NCBI GenBank assembly: GCA_013213785.1
Contig: JABSPZ010000016.1
Coordinates: 1 to 64,000 of the forward strand
Origin: Henriciella sp.
GTDB taxonomy: Bacteria > Pseudomonadota > Alphaproteobacteria > Caulobacterales > Hyphomonadaceae
Length of the DNA stretch: 64,000 nt
Direction: 5' to 3'
Numbering within the stretch: the first letter of the stretch is position 1; the number at the start of each line of letters is the position of its first letter. The notes beneath the pieces were generated by a model that saw only the letters and a list, made by a program, of their open reading frames with translations, was not told the DNA's origin and searched no databases. The position numbers were made by a program, and so were the translations under genes. Below, one piece after another: positions 47,665-57,667 of the stretch.

Positions 47665-49139
47665 GCGGAAAGGCACTGATGCTGCAAGGCACGGGGTCGG
47701 ATGTCGGCAAATCCGTTTTGACCGCAGCGCTTTGCCGGACCGCAAAGCGCAGAGGTCTCTCAGTCGCACCTTTCAAACCCCAAAACATGTCCAACAACGC
47801 AATGGCTTGCGCAGACGGCGGAGAGATAGGCCGCGCGCAGGCTCTACAAGCCCGCGCAGCTGGACTTGAGCCAAACACCGATATGAACCCGGTCTTGCTC
47901 AAACCGCAATCAGATCGCGCCGCACAAATCGTGTTGCAAGGAAAAGCCCTAACCACAATGGAAGCAGCCGACTATATCGCCAAGCGTGATAGGCTCATGG
48001 GAGCCGTCCTGGACAGTTTTACACGACTATCCGAGACCCACGATCTGGTCTTGGTCGAAGGCGCTGGCAGTCCGGCTGAGGTAAATCTACGACAACGCGA
48101 CATCGCAAATATGGGCTTTGCCAGGGCGGCTAATGTCCCGGTCTGTTTGATTGGAGATATCGATAAAGGCGGGTTAATTGCGAGCTTGGTCGGCACGCAA
48201 AATGTTCTCTCACCTGACGATGCAGCCATGATTAAAGGCTTTGTGGTCAACAAGTTTCGGGGCGATCCACGCCTGTTCGATGACGGCGTGACGTTCATCG
48301 AGGACCGAACCAATTGGCCTTGTTTAGGGGTCATCCCTTGGCTGCACGCAACCGCCAAGCTGCCCGCGGAAGACGCGGTGATCTTAGATAAACCATCTGA
48401 GTCTAATTCAGGCCGGCTCAAAATCGCAGCGCCAATGCTGTCACGCATCGCGAACTTTGACGATGCCGACCCTTTGAAACTCGAGCCAAATGTCGACTTC
48501 CAGTGGGTCCCTCCAGGAAAGCCAATCCCACGTGACACTGACCTGATCATTCTGTTCGGTACAAAGTCGACGCTCGCGGATCTCGCTTTCTTGAAAACGC
48601 AGAACTGGCATCACGATATTATTGCCCACGCAAATACGGGCGGGCATGTTCTCGGGATATGCGGCGGGTATCAGATGCTTGGCAAACGGGTGAGAGATCC
48701 AGGCGGTTATGACGGTCCACTAGGCGACGCCGAGGGACTTGGATTGCTTGATGTCGAAACCATTATGACCAATTCCAAAAGGGTGGCGCAGGCGCAGGCA
48801 ATATCTGTCGAAACGGGCGCCGCTATCACAGGATATGAAATTCATACCGGCGAAACGACGGGCAATGATACGTGCCACCCATTCTCCAAGATCCAAGATC
48901 GCGAGGACGGTGCCCGATCGTCAAATGGGCATATACAAGGAACCTATCTCCACGGGGCTTTCGCTGACGACACTTTTCGAAACGCTTGGCTCGATCGCCT
49001 TGGCGCAAAAGCATCAAGCGACCTGAACTACGAATCCGCCATTGAGGGCGCGTTAGAAGAGCTGGCAGATGGTGTCGAAGCCGCGCTCGACATTGAGGCT
49101 CTGTTCAGTCTTGCAGAAAAACCGAGTGTTTCCCGTTAG
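47661..49139 (+). CDS. cobQ: Cobyric acid synthase
   Basis: LMLQGTGSDVGKSVLTAALCR, FKPQNMSNNA, GHVLGICGGYQMLG; GTGA overlap with btuD. Confidence 0.95.
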   Translation: MSGKALMLQGTGSDVGKSVLTAALCRTAKRRGLSVAPFKPQNMSNNAMACADGGEIGRAQALQARAAGLEPNTDMNPVLLKPQSDRAAQIVLQGKALTTMEAADYIAKRDRLMGAVLDSFTRLSETHDLVLVEGAGSPAEVNLRQRDIANMGFARAANVPVCLIGDIDKGGLIASLVGTQNVLSPDDAAMIKGFVVNKFRGDPRLFDDGVTFIEDRTNWPCLGVIPWLHATAKLPAEDAVILDKPSESNSGRLKIAAPMLSRIANFDDADPLKLEPNVDFQWVPPGKPIPRDTDLIILFGTKSTLADLAFLKTQNWHHDIIAHANTGGHVLGICGGYQMLGKRVRDPGGYDGPLGDAEGLGLLDVETIMTNSKRVAQAQAISVETGAAITGYEIHTGETTGNDTCHPFSKIQDREDGARSSNGHIQGTYLHGAFADDTFRNAWLDRLGAKASSDLNYESAIEGALEELADGVEAALDIEALFSLAEKPSVSR

Positions 49140-50905
49140 ACGGTTTCATCCCAATGCTTGCTGAGGCGTGAGGCAGCATTGATGATGCCGACCATGGAAT
49201 AAGTTTGCGGGAAGTTCCCCCAAAGCTCGTTCGTCTCAGTATCAACATCTTCTGATAACAGCCCAAGCTTGGTCCGCGTTGCGAGGACCGTTTCGAACAT
49301 GGCGCGGGCTTCGTCTTTCCGACCCACCCTCGCGAGCGCATCGATATGCCAGAAGGTACAGGCAGTGAAGGCGGTTTTCGGTTTGCCGAAATCGTCTTCC
49401 ATCCGGTAGCGGTAAACATGGCTCCCCACGCGAAGCTCTTCGTCAATACGGTCCACTGTGGCGACGTAGCGGGGGTCCATTGGGTCGATAAAACCGATCT
49501 CCGCCATGAGCAGAACAGAAGCATCCATGTCTTCGCCGCCAAACGCCGCTGTGAAGGCGTTTCGGGTTGGGTTCCAAGCCTTTTCCAGAATGGTCTCGCG
49601 GATTTCGTCGGCGCAGGCATGCCAATATTTCGCGCGGTCATCGCGACCGAGATTTTCCGCAATTTTCGCCAGTCGGTCACAGGCCGCCCAACACATGATA
49701 GCAGAGGATGTGTGCACGTGGGCGATCCCGCGAAACTCCCAAATGCCCGCATCAGGCGTGTTGTAAACCTGGAAGGCACGCTCACCGACTTGCTCAAAAT
49801 GTTCGAACTCTAGCTCGCCCGCTTTGGTCAGAAGGCGGTCATCGAAAAAGGCCTGCGCCGCACCCAGAATAACATGGCCGTAAACGTCGTGCTGAATGTG
49901 TTCGGCTGCCTGGTTGCCGATCCGGACTGGGCCCATCCCGCGATAGCCAGGAAGTCGGTCCGCAATCTCTTCAGTGAGATCATCCTCAAGAGCGACGCCA
50001 TAGACAGGCTGGATATGCCCGCCCTTTGTATGCGCAACTGTATTTCGTAAATAACCGAGATAACGTTCCAACGTCCCGACGGCCGATAGCCGGTTCAACG
50101 CTGTGACTGAGAAGTAAGCATCTCGTAGCCAGCAGAACCGATAGTCCCAATTGCGCTCAGACCCTTCATGCTCAGGGATCGACGTGGTCAGCGCCGCGAC
50201 GATGCCGCCTGTCTCTTCGTAAACGCAGAGCTTGAGCGAGATGGCCGCGCGGATAACCGCCTCTTGCCATTCTGGCGGCGTCGCCAGTCGCCGCGACCAA
50301 GCTTTCCATTCATGCAGCGTCCGCTGAAACCAATCCGCAGCCATGGAATCTGGATTATCAGATAGAGACTCATCAGGACCGAGAATGAAGCTTAATTCTT
50401 GATCGAGAACAAACTCGCGCTCGTCCATAATGTAAGAGATCGGCGCATCGGTGGTGACGCGAAAGTCGACATCCTCGTTTGGGAAGCGAATGTGAGACAC
50501 GCCGCGCCGGCGAATAATTGGTCGCTCGCCGTGCCCCGTTTCCCCACGCAAATAAACCGTGATGCGGGGCATCCCGGAGAGCGGCGTAACGCGCCGGACC
50601 ATAGAGGTTGGGCGGAACACGCGACCGCGGTCAACAAAACGCGGCGCAAAGTCTGTGATCTTGATCGAAGACCCGTCTGCATCCGTCAAAATCGTTTCGA
50701 GGATCGCAGTATTGCGAATATAGGTTTGTGTCGCGCTCACCTGATCCGCGAGCACGATTGAGAAGTGTCCTCCACCTCCTAACAGCGCGTTGAATACAGG
50801 TTCACCATCGAGGCGTGGTAGGCACATCCATTGAACCGACGCATTCGGGTCAATGAGGGCCGCAACGGTGCCATTCCCAATAATTCCAAGCTCAAGTGTG
50901 CTCAT
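49136..50905 (-). CDS. Glycoside hydrolase family 15 protein (glucoamylase/trehalase-like)
   Basis: NGTVAALIDPNASVQWMCLPRLDGEPVF, NWDYRFCWLRDAYFS, GNFPQTYSMVGIINAA. Confidence 0.92.
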   Translation of the reverse strand: MSTLELGIIGNGTVAALIDPNASVQWMCLPRLDGEPVFNALLGGGGHFSIVLADQVSATQTYIRNTAILETILTDADGSSIKITDFAPRFVDRGRVFRPTSMVRRVTPLSGMPRITVYLRGETGHGERPIIRRRGVSHIRFPNEDVDFRVTTDAPISYIMDEREFVLDQELSFILGPDESLSDNPDSMAADWFQRTLHEWKAWSRRLATPPEWQEAVIRAAISLKLCVYEETGGIVAALTTSIPEHEGSERNWDYRFCWLRDAYFSVTALNRLSAVGTLERYLGYLRNTVAHTKGGHIQPVYGVALEDDLTEEIADRLPGYRGMGPVRIGNQAAEHIQHDVYGHVILGAAQAFFDDRLLTKAGELEFEHFEQVGERAFQVYNTPDAGIWEFRGIAHVHTSSAIMCWAACDRLAKIAENLGRDDRAKYWHACADEIRETILEKAWNPTRNAFTAAFGGEDMDASVLLMAEIGFIDPMDPRYVATVDRIDEELRVGSHVYRYRMEDDFGKPKTAFTACTFWHIDALARVGRKDEARAMFETVLATRTKLGLLSEDVDTETNELWGNFPQTYSMVGIINAASRLSKHWDETV

Positions 50906-51641
50906 CGACCAGTCTCCTCAGCCAATCCCAAACTGCATCCGGATCTCTCAATCGGAACTTTGCGCAGGTTTCCCCTTCTCCGACCTTAACGCCGAAGCCG
51001 CCAAGGTCAGTTGCCACGCGCATTGCATCCTCATCTGTCGTGTCATCTCCAACCATGATGGGGGTTCGCCCCACAAAAGGAGTCGATTGCATGACAGACG
51101 CAAGCGCTATGCCTTTGTTCGCACGGATGGGTTTCAATTCGATGACCATTTTTCCGTGCTGGGCCTTATATTCCGGCAAGTCCTCCGCCAGCATCTGCAG
51201 CGCCTTGAGAAGATCCGCCTCAGCGCTGGGATTTTGTCGAAAGTGCACCGCCAGGACTGGGCCTTTGTCCTCCACGCGAACTCCGGCGTGAGGCGCGATT
51301 AGCTTCTCGACTTTCGCTCTGAAGTTGGAATCGATCACCTCTATTTCGATTCGCGGAGCTTCCCCTGGCAAACAGATTTCTAACCCGTGCCCTCCCGCTC
51401 GGAGAATACTCTCCGGCGTGCGGACTGAGAGATCACGAATGTCCCGTCCGCTTATCAAGACAAGAGCGCCGTTGAGAGCTGCGTTTAGGTTGACCAAATC
51501 CTCTGCGCCACCGCTTGGGAGTGCGACAGTGTCCGGGTCATCCTGTAGCGGTGCCAGCGTACCATCAAAGTCCAAAAACAGCGCACAATCCTGCACGGAG
51601 GTCGCCGCCGCCAATTGCGTGGGGGAAATCTGAGAAACCAT
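50892..51641 (-). CDS. otsB: Trehalose-6-phosphate phosphatase
   Basis: LFLDFDGTLAPL, LISGRDIRDL, VGDDTTDEDAM. Confidence 0.94.
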   Translation of the reverse strand: MVSQISPTQLAAATSVQDCALFLDFDGTLAPLQDDPDTVALPSGGAEDLVNLNAALNGALVLISGRDIRDLSVRTPESILRAGGHGLEICLPGEAPRIEIEVIDSNFRAKVEKLIAPHAGVRVEDKGPVLAVHFRQNPSAEADLLKALQMLAEDLPEYKAQHGKMVIELKPIRANKGIALASVMQSTPFVGRTPIMVGDDTTDEDAMRVATDLGGFGVKVGEGETCAKFRLRDPDAVWDWLRRLVDEHT

Positions 51642-51650
51642 AGTCTGCGT

Positions 51651-53030
51651 TTAGGCCGAACCGCTCTGGAGGGCATCCAGATCTTTCAGGAAATTCTTAC
51701 GCCACCACGTAATATCTTGCTCCATGACGACACGTCTCAACTCACGCCAGCGATCTTTGCGTTCCTCCAAAGGCATGGTCAGCCCATGATGGATAACCTC
51801 CGCAAGACGGCCGGTATCGTGCGGATTGACCAGCAAGGCCGCTTTCAATTGTTCCGCTGCGCCTGCAAATTCTGACAGGATGAGCACGCCGGGGTCTTCC
51901 TCATCTTGCGCCATCACAAACTCTTTGCAGACCAAGTTCATGCCATCGCGGAGCGGAGTGACCAGCCCGACCCGCGCAATGCGGAATAGCCCTGCAAGCT
52001 CTTCACGATCATAGGACCGAGCAAGGTAGCGAAGCGGAATCCAATCCAAATCGCCATAGTCACCGTTGATCCTGCCAGCTAATCCATCCAGCGTTTGGCG
52101 CAGCTCTTTGTACTCTTCGACTTTGCTCCTAGAGGGCGGTGCGATCTGAGTTACGGACACTTTGCCGTGCGTTTCTGGATAGTCATCAAACAAGCGTCCC
52201 ACAGCCTCAAATCGCTGGGGCAGCCCTTTGGAATAATCCATACGGTCGACGCCGATTACGAGAGACCGGCCACCTAAGAATCGGCCAATACGTTCAGCTG
52301 CCTCGGTCGCTTTTTCAGTCTTCGCAGCGGCCTCAAAACTCTCCGCATCAATCCCAATGGGATAGGCCTCGATTTTGACCGTGGTTCCAAAGACCTCAAA
52401 CCGGCCATCTCCGAGATTGGTCGCCTTGCAGTCTTCCATCAAATATCGCGTAAAATTGGAGCGATCCTGCTCGGATTGGAAACCGATAACGGAGTAGTTG
52501 CACATCGCCCGCGCGATCCAGAGGTGATCTGGCAGAGCTCGAAACACTTCCGGTGGCGGGAATGGAATATGGAGGAAGAAGCCAATTGGGCCATCCCATC
52601 CCGCACGACGCAGCGAGTCGCCCATCAGAAGGAAATGGTAGTCATGGACCCAAACCGAGTCGCCAGGGCGCAATCGGTCTGCGACCATGTTTGCGATACG
52701 CTGATTGACACTCACATAGACTTGGAACGCGTCTGAATCGAATGAGGCAAGATCGATCCGATAATGGAAGACAGGCCAAAGGACGGAGTTGGCGTAGTGC
52801 AGATAATATTGATCATGCTCTTCTTGTGAGAGATCCGTGAGAACAAACTCGACCCCGTCATCTTTCATAGTGTGCAAACTTCGGGTCGGGGTTTCGACAA
52901 TGTCGCCTGACCAGCCAAACCAGACACCGCCGGTTGATTTCAAAGATTCCCAGACGGCGACCGCCAGTCCCCCTGCCCGCGCACCTGGATCAGCCGCGGT
53001 CCGATTCGATATTGCAATAAGCCTGCCCAT
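51651..53030 (-). CDS. otsA: Trehalose-6-phosphate synthase
   Basis: Start MGRLIAISNRTA at 53030; WVHDYHFLLMG, GVDRMDYSKGLPQRF, LRDGMNLVCKEFVMAQ. Confidence 0.95.
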   Translation of the reverse strand: MGRLIAISNRTAADPGARAGGLAVAVWESLKSTGGVWFGWSGDIVETPTRSLHTMKDDGVEFVLTDLSQEEHDQYYLHYANSVLWPVFHYRIDLASFDSDAFQVYVSVNQRIANMVADRLRPGDSVWVHDYHFLLMGDSLRRAGWDGPIGFFLHIPFPPPEVFRALPDHLWIARAMCNYSVIGFQSEQDRSNFTRYLMEDCKATNLGDGRFEVFGTTVKIEAYPIGIDAESFEAAAKTEKATEAAERIGRFLGGRSLVIGVDRMDYSKGLPQRFEAVGRLFDDYPETHGKVSVTQIAPPSRSKVEEYKELRQTLDGLAGRINGDYGDLDWIPLRYLARSYDREELAGLFRIARVGLVTPLRDGMNLVCKEFVMAQDEEDPGVLILSEFAGAAEQLKAALLVNPHDTGRLAEVIHHGLTMPLEERKDRWRELRRVVMEQDITWWRKNFLKDLDALQSGSA

Positions 53031-53170
53031 GACCAAACCCTGTACCAGGTAAATCGTTGAGAACAGGGAAATTTCCAAAACAAATAAAAAATCTGTCTCT
53101 CTGCCTAGCAGGTTGATTTGCTTGACCATGCGGAGACCATGTCATCTCACTGAAAAAATAGCCTCGGAGG

Positions 53171-53911
53171 ATGCAGATGAGCGACACTGATTTTACGGAC
53201 AAGAACGTCCTCGTCGTGGGCGGCACAAGCGGAATCGGCAATGGCATTGCTCAGTCTTTTCGGGCTCGCGGCGCAAATGTCGAAGTCTGGGGCACTCGCG
53301 CGAAGGCGGAGGATTATGACGCCGCCGATGGGTCGGATCTCTCCGGCCTTACCTATCAGCAAGTCGATATGGGGTCTCCGGCGGCGATCGCTGAGGCTAA
53401 CCTAGAGATCGGAACGCTCGACGTTTTGGTGCTCTCGCAAGGCATTGTCGCATACAAACGCGCTGAGTTTGAGCAAGAGGGCTGGGACAAAGTCATGGCG
53501 GTCAATCTCGACAGCTTGATCCATTGTAGCGAGAAGTTTCGGCCAGATCTGAGCGAGCGAGAAGGCTCGATTATCATTATCAGCTCAGTCTCCGGCATTC
53601 GAGCAAACATCGGTAATCCTGCTTATGCCGCGTCTAAAGCCGGAGCCATCAGCCTGACTAAGTCGCTCGGCCAAGCCTATGCACGTGATGGGATTCGAGT
53701 GAATGGCGTCGCCCCCGGTTTGGTCGATACAAAGCTGACGAAAGTTACGACGGATAATCCCGATCGTCTCAAGGGCGCTTTGCGATCTATCCCTTTGCGC
53801 CGCACTGGCCAGCCAGAGGAAATCGCGGGCGGTGTGCTCTTTCTCGCCTCACCGTTGGCCTCCTATGTCTGCGGCCAAACCATCTTCGTGGATGGCGGAA
53901 TGACGCTCTAA
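53171..53911 (+). CDS. SDR family oxidoreductase
   Basis: VLVVGGTSGIGNGIAQSF, YAASKAGAISLTKSL, C-terminal CGQTIFVDGGMTL. Confidence 0.92.
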   Translation: MQMSDTDFTDKNVLVVGGTSGIGNGIAQSFRARGANVEVWGTRAKAEDYDAADGSDLSGLTYQQVDMGSPAAIAEANLEIGTLDVLVLSQGIVAYKRAEFEQEGWDKVMAVNLDSLIHCSEKFRPDLSEREGSIIIISSVSGIRANIGNPAYAASKAGAISLTKSLGQAYARDGIRVNGVAPGLVDTKLTKVTTDNPDRLKGALRSIPLRRTGQPEEIAGGVLFLASPLASYVCGQTIFVDGGMTL

Positions 53912-53917
53912 CGTCAC

Positions 53918-54889
53918 TTAGACGCTTTTGATCTGTCCACTTTGGCTCAAAAACCACTGATAGGTTTGATCAAGCCCCTCTTTGAGCGGAATGGACGCTT
54001 TCCAGCCGAGCTTCTCTAGCTTGGTGACATCCATGAGTTTGCGCGGCGTGCCGTCAGGCTTGGTGCTGTCAAAAACAAGTTCGCCATCATATCCGGTCAC
54101 AGCCATCATCGTTTCTGCAAGCTCGCGGATGGTACAGTCGACGCCCGTCCCGACATTGATATGAGAGAGCATTGGATCTGAGTTTTCAGCGTAGGTCTTC
54201 GCATCTAAGTCCATGACGTGGATGCTTGCAGCCGCCATATCATCAACGTGCAAAAACTCTCGCATCGGGGTCCCGCTGCCCCAGACGGTCACCTGAGGGT
54301 CTTTCGCTTCAGCAGCCTCATGAAACCGGCGCATCAACGCAGGAGCAACGTGGCTGTTCTCAGGATGAAAGTTGTCACCCGGTCCATATAAATTCGTCGG
54401 CATCACGGAGCGATAGTCCCGCCCGTATTGCCGCGCGTAACTCTCGCAAAGCTTGATCCCTGTGATCTTGGCGATCGCGTAAGGCTCATTCGTTGGTTCG
54501 AGCGGCCCGGTTAACAGAGCGTCTTCACGCATCGGCTGCTCGGCTAGTTTCGGGTAAATACAGGATGACCCCAAAAAGAGGAGACTTTGAACATCCGACA
54601 TGTGCGCCGCATGTACGATATTCGTCTCGATCATCAGGTTCTCGTAAATAAAGTCAGCCGGGTAGGTATTGTTGGCGTGAATACCGCCGACCTTGGCCGC
54701 AGCCAGGTAGACCTGGTCTATCTTCTCTGTTGCGAAGAAAGCCTTCACCGCTGCTTGGTCGGTCAAATCAAGCTCTTGCCGTGTGCGCGTAACGATTTCA
54801 CCCGCATCCATCTCGCTCAGTCTTCGGAGCAAAGCTGAGCCGACCATTCCGCGGTGGCCCGCAATATAAATCCTGGGGCGCGCAGACAT
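53918..54889 (-). CDS. fcl: GDP-L-fucose synthase
   Basis: [48 protein letters not shown]. Confidence 0.94.
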   Translation of the reverse strand: MSARPRIYIAGHRGMVGSALLRRLSEMDAGEIVTRTRQELDLTDQAAVKAFFATEKIDQVYLAAAKVGGIHANNTYPADFIYENLMIETNIVHAAHMSDVQSLLFLGSSCIYPKLAEQPMREDALLTGPLEPTNEPYAIAKITGIKLCESYARQYGRDYRSVMPTNLYGPGDNFHPENSHVAPALMRRFHEAAEAKDPQVTVWGSGTPMREFLHVDDMAAASIHVMDLDAKTYAENSDPMLSHINVGTGVDCTIRELAETMMAVTGYDGELVFDSTKPDGTPRKLMDVTKLEKLGWKASIPLKEGLDQTYQWFLSQSGQIKSV

Positions 54890-54893
54890 CCGG

Positions 54894-56012
54894 CTAAGTC
54901 TCCGTGGCAACCGGGACGTCATACCCATGCGCTTTCAAGAAGGCATGTCGCTGCGCGTCTTTCAAATCAGCCTCGACCATTTCGGCGCACATTTCTTCAA
55001 CCGTAATTTCAGGTTCCCAACCGAGCTTGGCTTTTGCTTTCGAAGGATCACCGAGAAGCGTTTCGACTTCGGCCGGTCGGAAGTAACGCGGATCGACTTC
55101 AATAATTCGATCTCCAACGGAAACTGCGGGCGCTTTGTCGGAGGTAATTTCTTCGACAACAGCATATTCATTGACGCCTTCGCCCTCGAAACGCAGCTTG
55201 ATCCCAAGCTCTAACGCACTCATTCGCACGAAATCGCGCACAGAGATTTGCTTGCCGGTGGCGATCACAAAGTCTTCTGCTTCATCCTGTTGCAACATCA
55301 TCCATTGCATCCGGACATAGTCTTTTGCGTGCCCCCAATCGCGCAATGCGTCCATGTTTCCGAGGTAGAGACGGCTCTCTAAGCCTTGCGCGATATGGGC
55401 CAATCCACGGGTTATCTTACGGGTAACAAACGTCTCCCCACGGCGCGGAGACTCGTGATTAAAAAGAATACCATTGCACGCGTAGAGCCCATAGGCCTCT
55501 CGGTAGTTCACGGTGATCCAATAAGCGTAGAGCTTCGCCACACCATAAGGTGAGCGCGGATAGAAGGGTGTCGTTTCCCGCTGAGGTGTCTCTTGCACCT
55601 TGCCATAGAGCTCAGATGTCGAGGCTTGATAGAACCGGGTTTTCTTTTCCAGCCCCAAAAAGCGGATGGCTTCCAGCAGTCTTAGCGTCCCGATGGCGTC
55701 AACATCCGCGGTGTATTCTGGGGCCTCAAAGCTCACCGCAACATGGCTTTGCGCGCCGAGATTATAGACCTCATCAGGTTGAACCTCGCGCATCAGCCGC
55801 GTCAGGTTCGATGTGTCTGTCAGATCACCATAATGCAGAATAAAGCGCTGATCGTCGGTATGCGGGTCCTGGTAGATATGGTCCACACGCTGAGTGTTAA
55901 AAGAAGATGCACGTCGTTTTAGGCCATGCACCTCGTAGCCTTTTTCCAATAGGAGTTCTGCGAGATAAGACCCGTCCTGACCTGTCGTTCCAGTAATGAG
56001 TGCGCGTTTCAT
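54894..56012 (-). CDS. gmd: GDP-mannose 4,6-dehydratase
   Basis: [49 protein letters not shown]. Confidence 0.96.
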   Translation of the reverse strand: MKRALITGTTGQDGSYLAELLLEKGYEVHGLKRRASSFNTQRVDHIYQDPHTDDQRFILHYGDLTDTSNLTRLMREVQPDEVYNLGAQSHVAVSFEAPEYTADVDAIGTLRLLEAIRFLGLEKKTRFYQASTSELYGKVQETPQRETTPFYPRSPYGVAKLYAYWITVNYREAYGLYACNGILFNHESPRRGETFVTRKITRGLAHIAQGLESRLYLGNMDALRDWGHAKDYVRMQWMMLQQDEAEDFVIATGKQISVRDFVRMSALELGIKLRFEGEGVNEYAVVEEITSDKAPAVSVGDRIIEVDPRYFRPAEVETLLGDPSKAKAKLGWEPEITVEEMCAEMVEADLKDAQRHAFLKAHGYDVPVATET

Positions 56013-56051
56013 AATGCTCGTCGTTTCCAGCTTTCTGACGGTTCAAATGCT

Positions 56052-57005
56052 CTAGCTCGTGCGCTTGAGCAAGTCATCAAAGTAGGTGATCGTCTTACCT
56101 AGCCCTTCACGCAGTTCGACTGTCGGGGCCCAGTTTAACCGAGACTTCGCGCGCGTGATATCAGGTTGGCGTTGTCTTGGATCGTCCTGCGGTAGCGGCT
56201 TATGAACCAGCTTCGATCCAGACCCGGTGAGGTCGAGCACGTGTTCGGCAAGCTCACGGATTGTGAACTCTCCCGGGTTGCCAAGATTAATCGGCCCGGT
56301 CACGTCCTCTCGGCTCTCCATCAAACGGATAAGACCATTGACCAAATCATCGACATAGCAAAAGCTTCTGGTCTGCGCGCCGTCTCCGTATAGCGTGATA
56401 TCCTCACCTTTAAGTGCCTGCACGATGAAATTCGACACTACACGCCCATCATTAGGATGCATTCTCGGCCCATAGGTGTTGAAGATCCGTGCGACTTTGA
56501 TGTCGAGCGCGTGTTGGCGGTGATAATCAAAGAACAAAGTTTCGGCGCACCGCTTACCTTCATCATAGCAAGACCGCGGGCCGATTGGGTTCACATTCCC
56601 CCAATAGCTCTCTTCCTGAGGGTGAACGCTTGGATCACCGTACACTTCCGAGGTTGAGGCTTGCAGAATTCGAGCTCTCGTTCTTTTCGCCAGGCCAAGC
56701 ATATTGATGGCGCCATGCACCGATGTTTTAGTCGTTTGCACCGGATCAAATTGGTAGTGGATAGGACTCGCTGGACACGCCAAATTGTAGATTTGATCAA
56801 CTTCAACAAAGAGCGGGAAGGTCACATCGTGACGCAATAGCTCGAATGTCTTGCTGTCCATTAGATGCGCCACATTCGACCGCGCGCCCGTGAAAAAATT
56901 ATCTACGCAAAGGACTTCATAGCCTTTTGCGATCAGTTTTTCACAGAGGTGGCTGCCAATAAATCCGGCGCCGCCGGTCACCAGAACACGGTTTGCGAGA
57001 TGCAT
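56052..57005 (-). CDS. UDP-glucuronate decarboxylase (UDP-xylose synthase) family protein
   Basis: [56 protein letters not shown]. Confidence 0.9.
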   Translation of the reverse strand: MHLANRVLVTGGAGFIGSHLCEKLIAKGYEVLCVDNFFTGARSNVAHLMDSKTFELLRHDVTFPLFVEVDQIYNLACPASPIHYQFDPVQTTKTSVHGAINMLGLAKRTRARILQASTSEVYGDPSVHPQEESYWGNVNPIGPRSCYDEGKRCAETLFFDYHRQHALDIKVARIFNTYGPRMHPNDGRVVSNFIVQALKGEDITLYGDGAQTRSFCYVDDLVNGLIRLMESREDVTGPINLGNPGEFTIRELAEHVLDLTGSGSKLVHKPLPQDDPRQRQPDITRAKSRLNWAPTVELREGLGKTITYFDDLLKRTS

Positions 57006-57110
57006 CTTGCTGCGACTCCAATTTGGCGAGCCTGAACACTCTACACGCCATTGGTCTTTCGAATAGCAGCGTCAAAGAGAAAAGCTAGCCGTCTTCGCCA
57101 GACGGGCCGC

Positions 57111-57590
57111 TTACTGATTGGGGAGATACGCGGGCGCATCGTCTATGGGATGACAGGTCGCAGAAAGCACGAAAGAAACTTGGTTCTCTGCCCCCGGCAG
57201 AGATCCAATCATCATCCGCGTCAAAGAGAGATTGGTCGAGCTTACTGTCACGGAGCCCCCACTCAGAGAATGAAAGCTAGCTTGTCCCCGATACCCTTCA
57301 AATTTCTGACCCCATGTCTGACCACTATCCATCACGTGTAGGCTTAAAGGCGGTTGTTTGCTTTTCTGAGGCAAACAGAATGTCTCGCAAGCCTGAATTC
57401 GCATTTGAAACCGAGTGGGCGCTTGCGTCCATTCTCCATGGCTGGAGAGCAAAGGTGCAGCGTAATAAGCTGTCTGCGTCGCGCATAGATAATCACGATT
57501 GATCTGGAAGACTTCGCTATTCGCTGCGGCTGGTGCCGAAACCGCGACCATGGTTGCAAAACAAAGCGCCACCCGCATGAGCCAATCCAA
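57111..57590 (-). CDS. Secreted protein of unknown function
   Basis: Signal-peptide-bearing ORF (MRVALCFATMVAVSAPAAA) with several cysteines; no family recognised. Confidence 0.55.
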   Translation of the reverse strand: MDWLMRVALCFATMVAVSAPAAANSEVFQINRDYLCATQTAYYAAPLLSSHGEWTQAPTRFQMRIQACETFCLPQKSKQPPLSLHVMDSGQTWGQKFEGYRGQASFHSLSGGSVTVSSTNLSLTRMMIGSLPGAENQVSFVLSATCHPIDDAPAYLPNQ

Positions 57591-57667
57591 TTCGTAGATA
57601 AAGAGTTCAACGCCGACTATCTCGTTTTTGAGTGAACAAAATACTACCTACGGCTGCATCATGCGCT

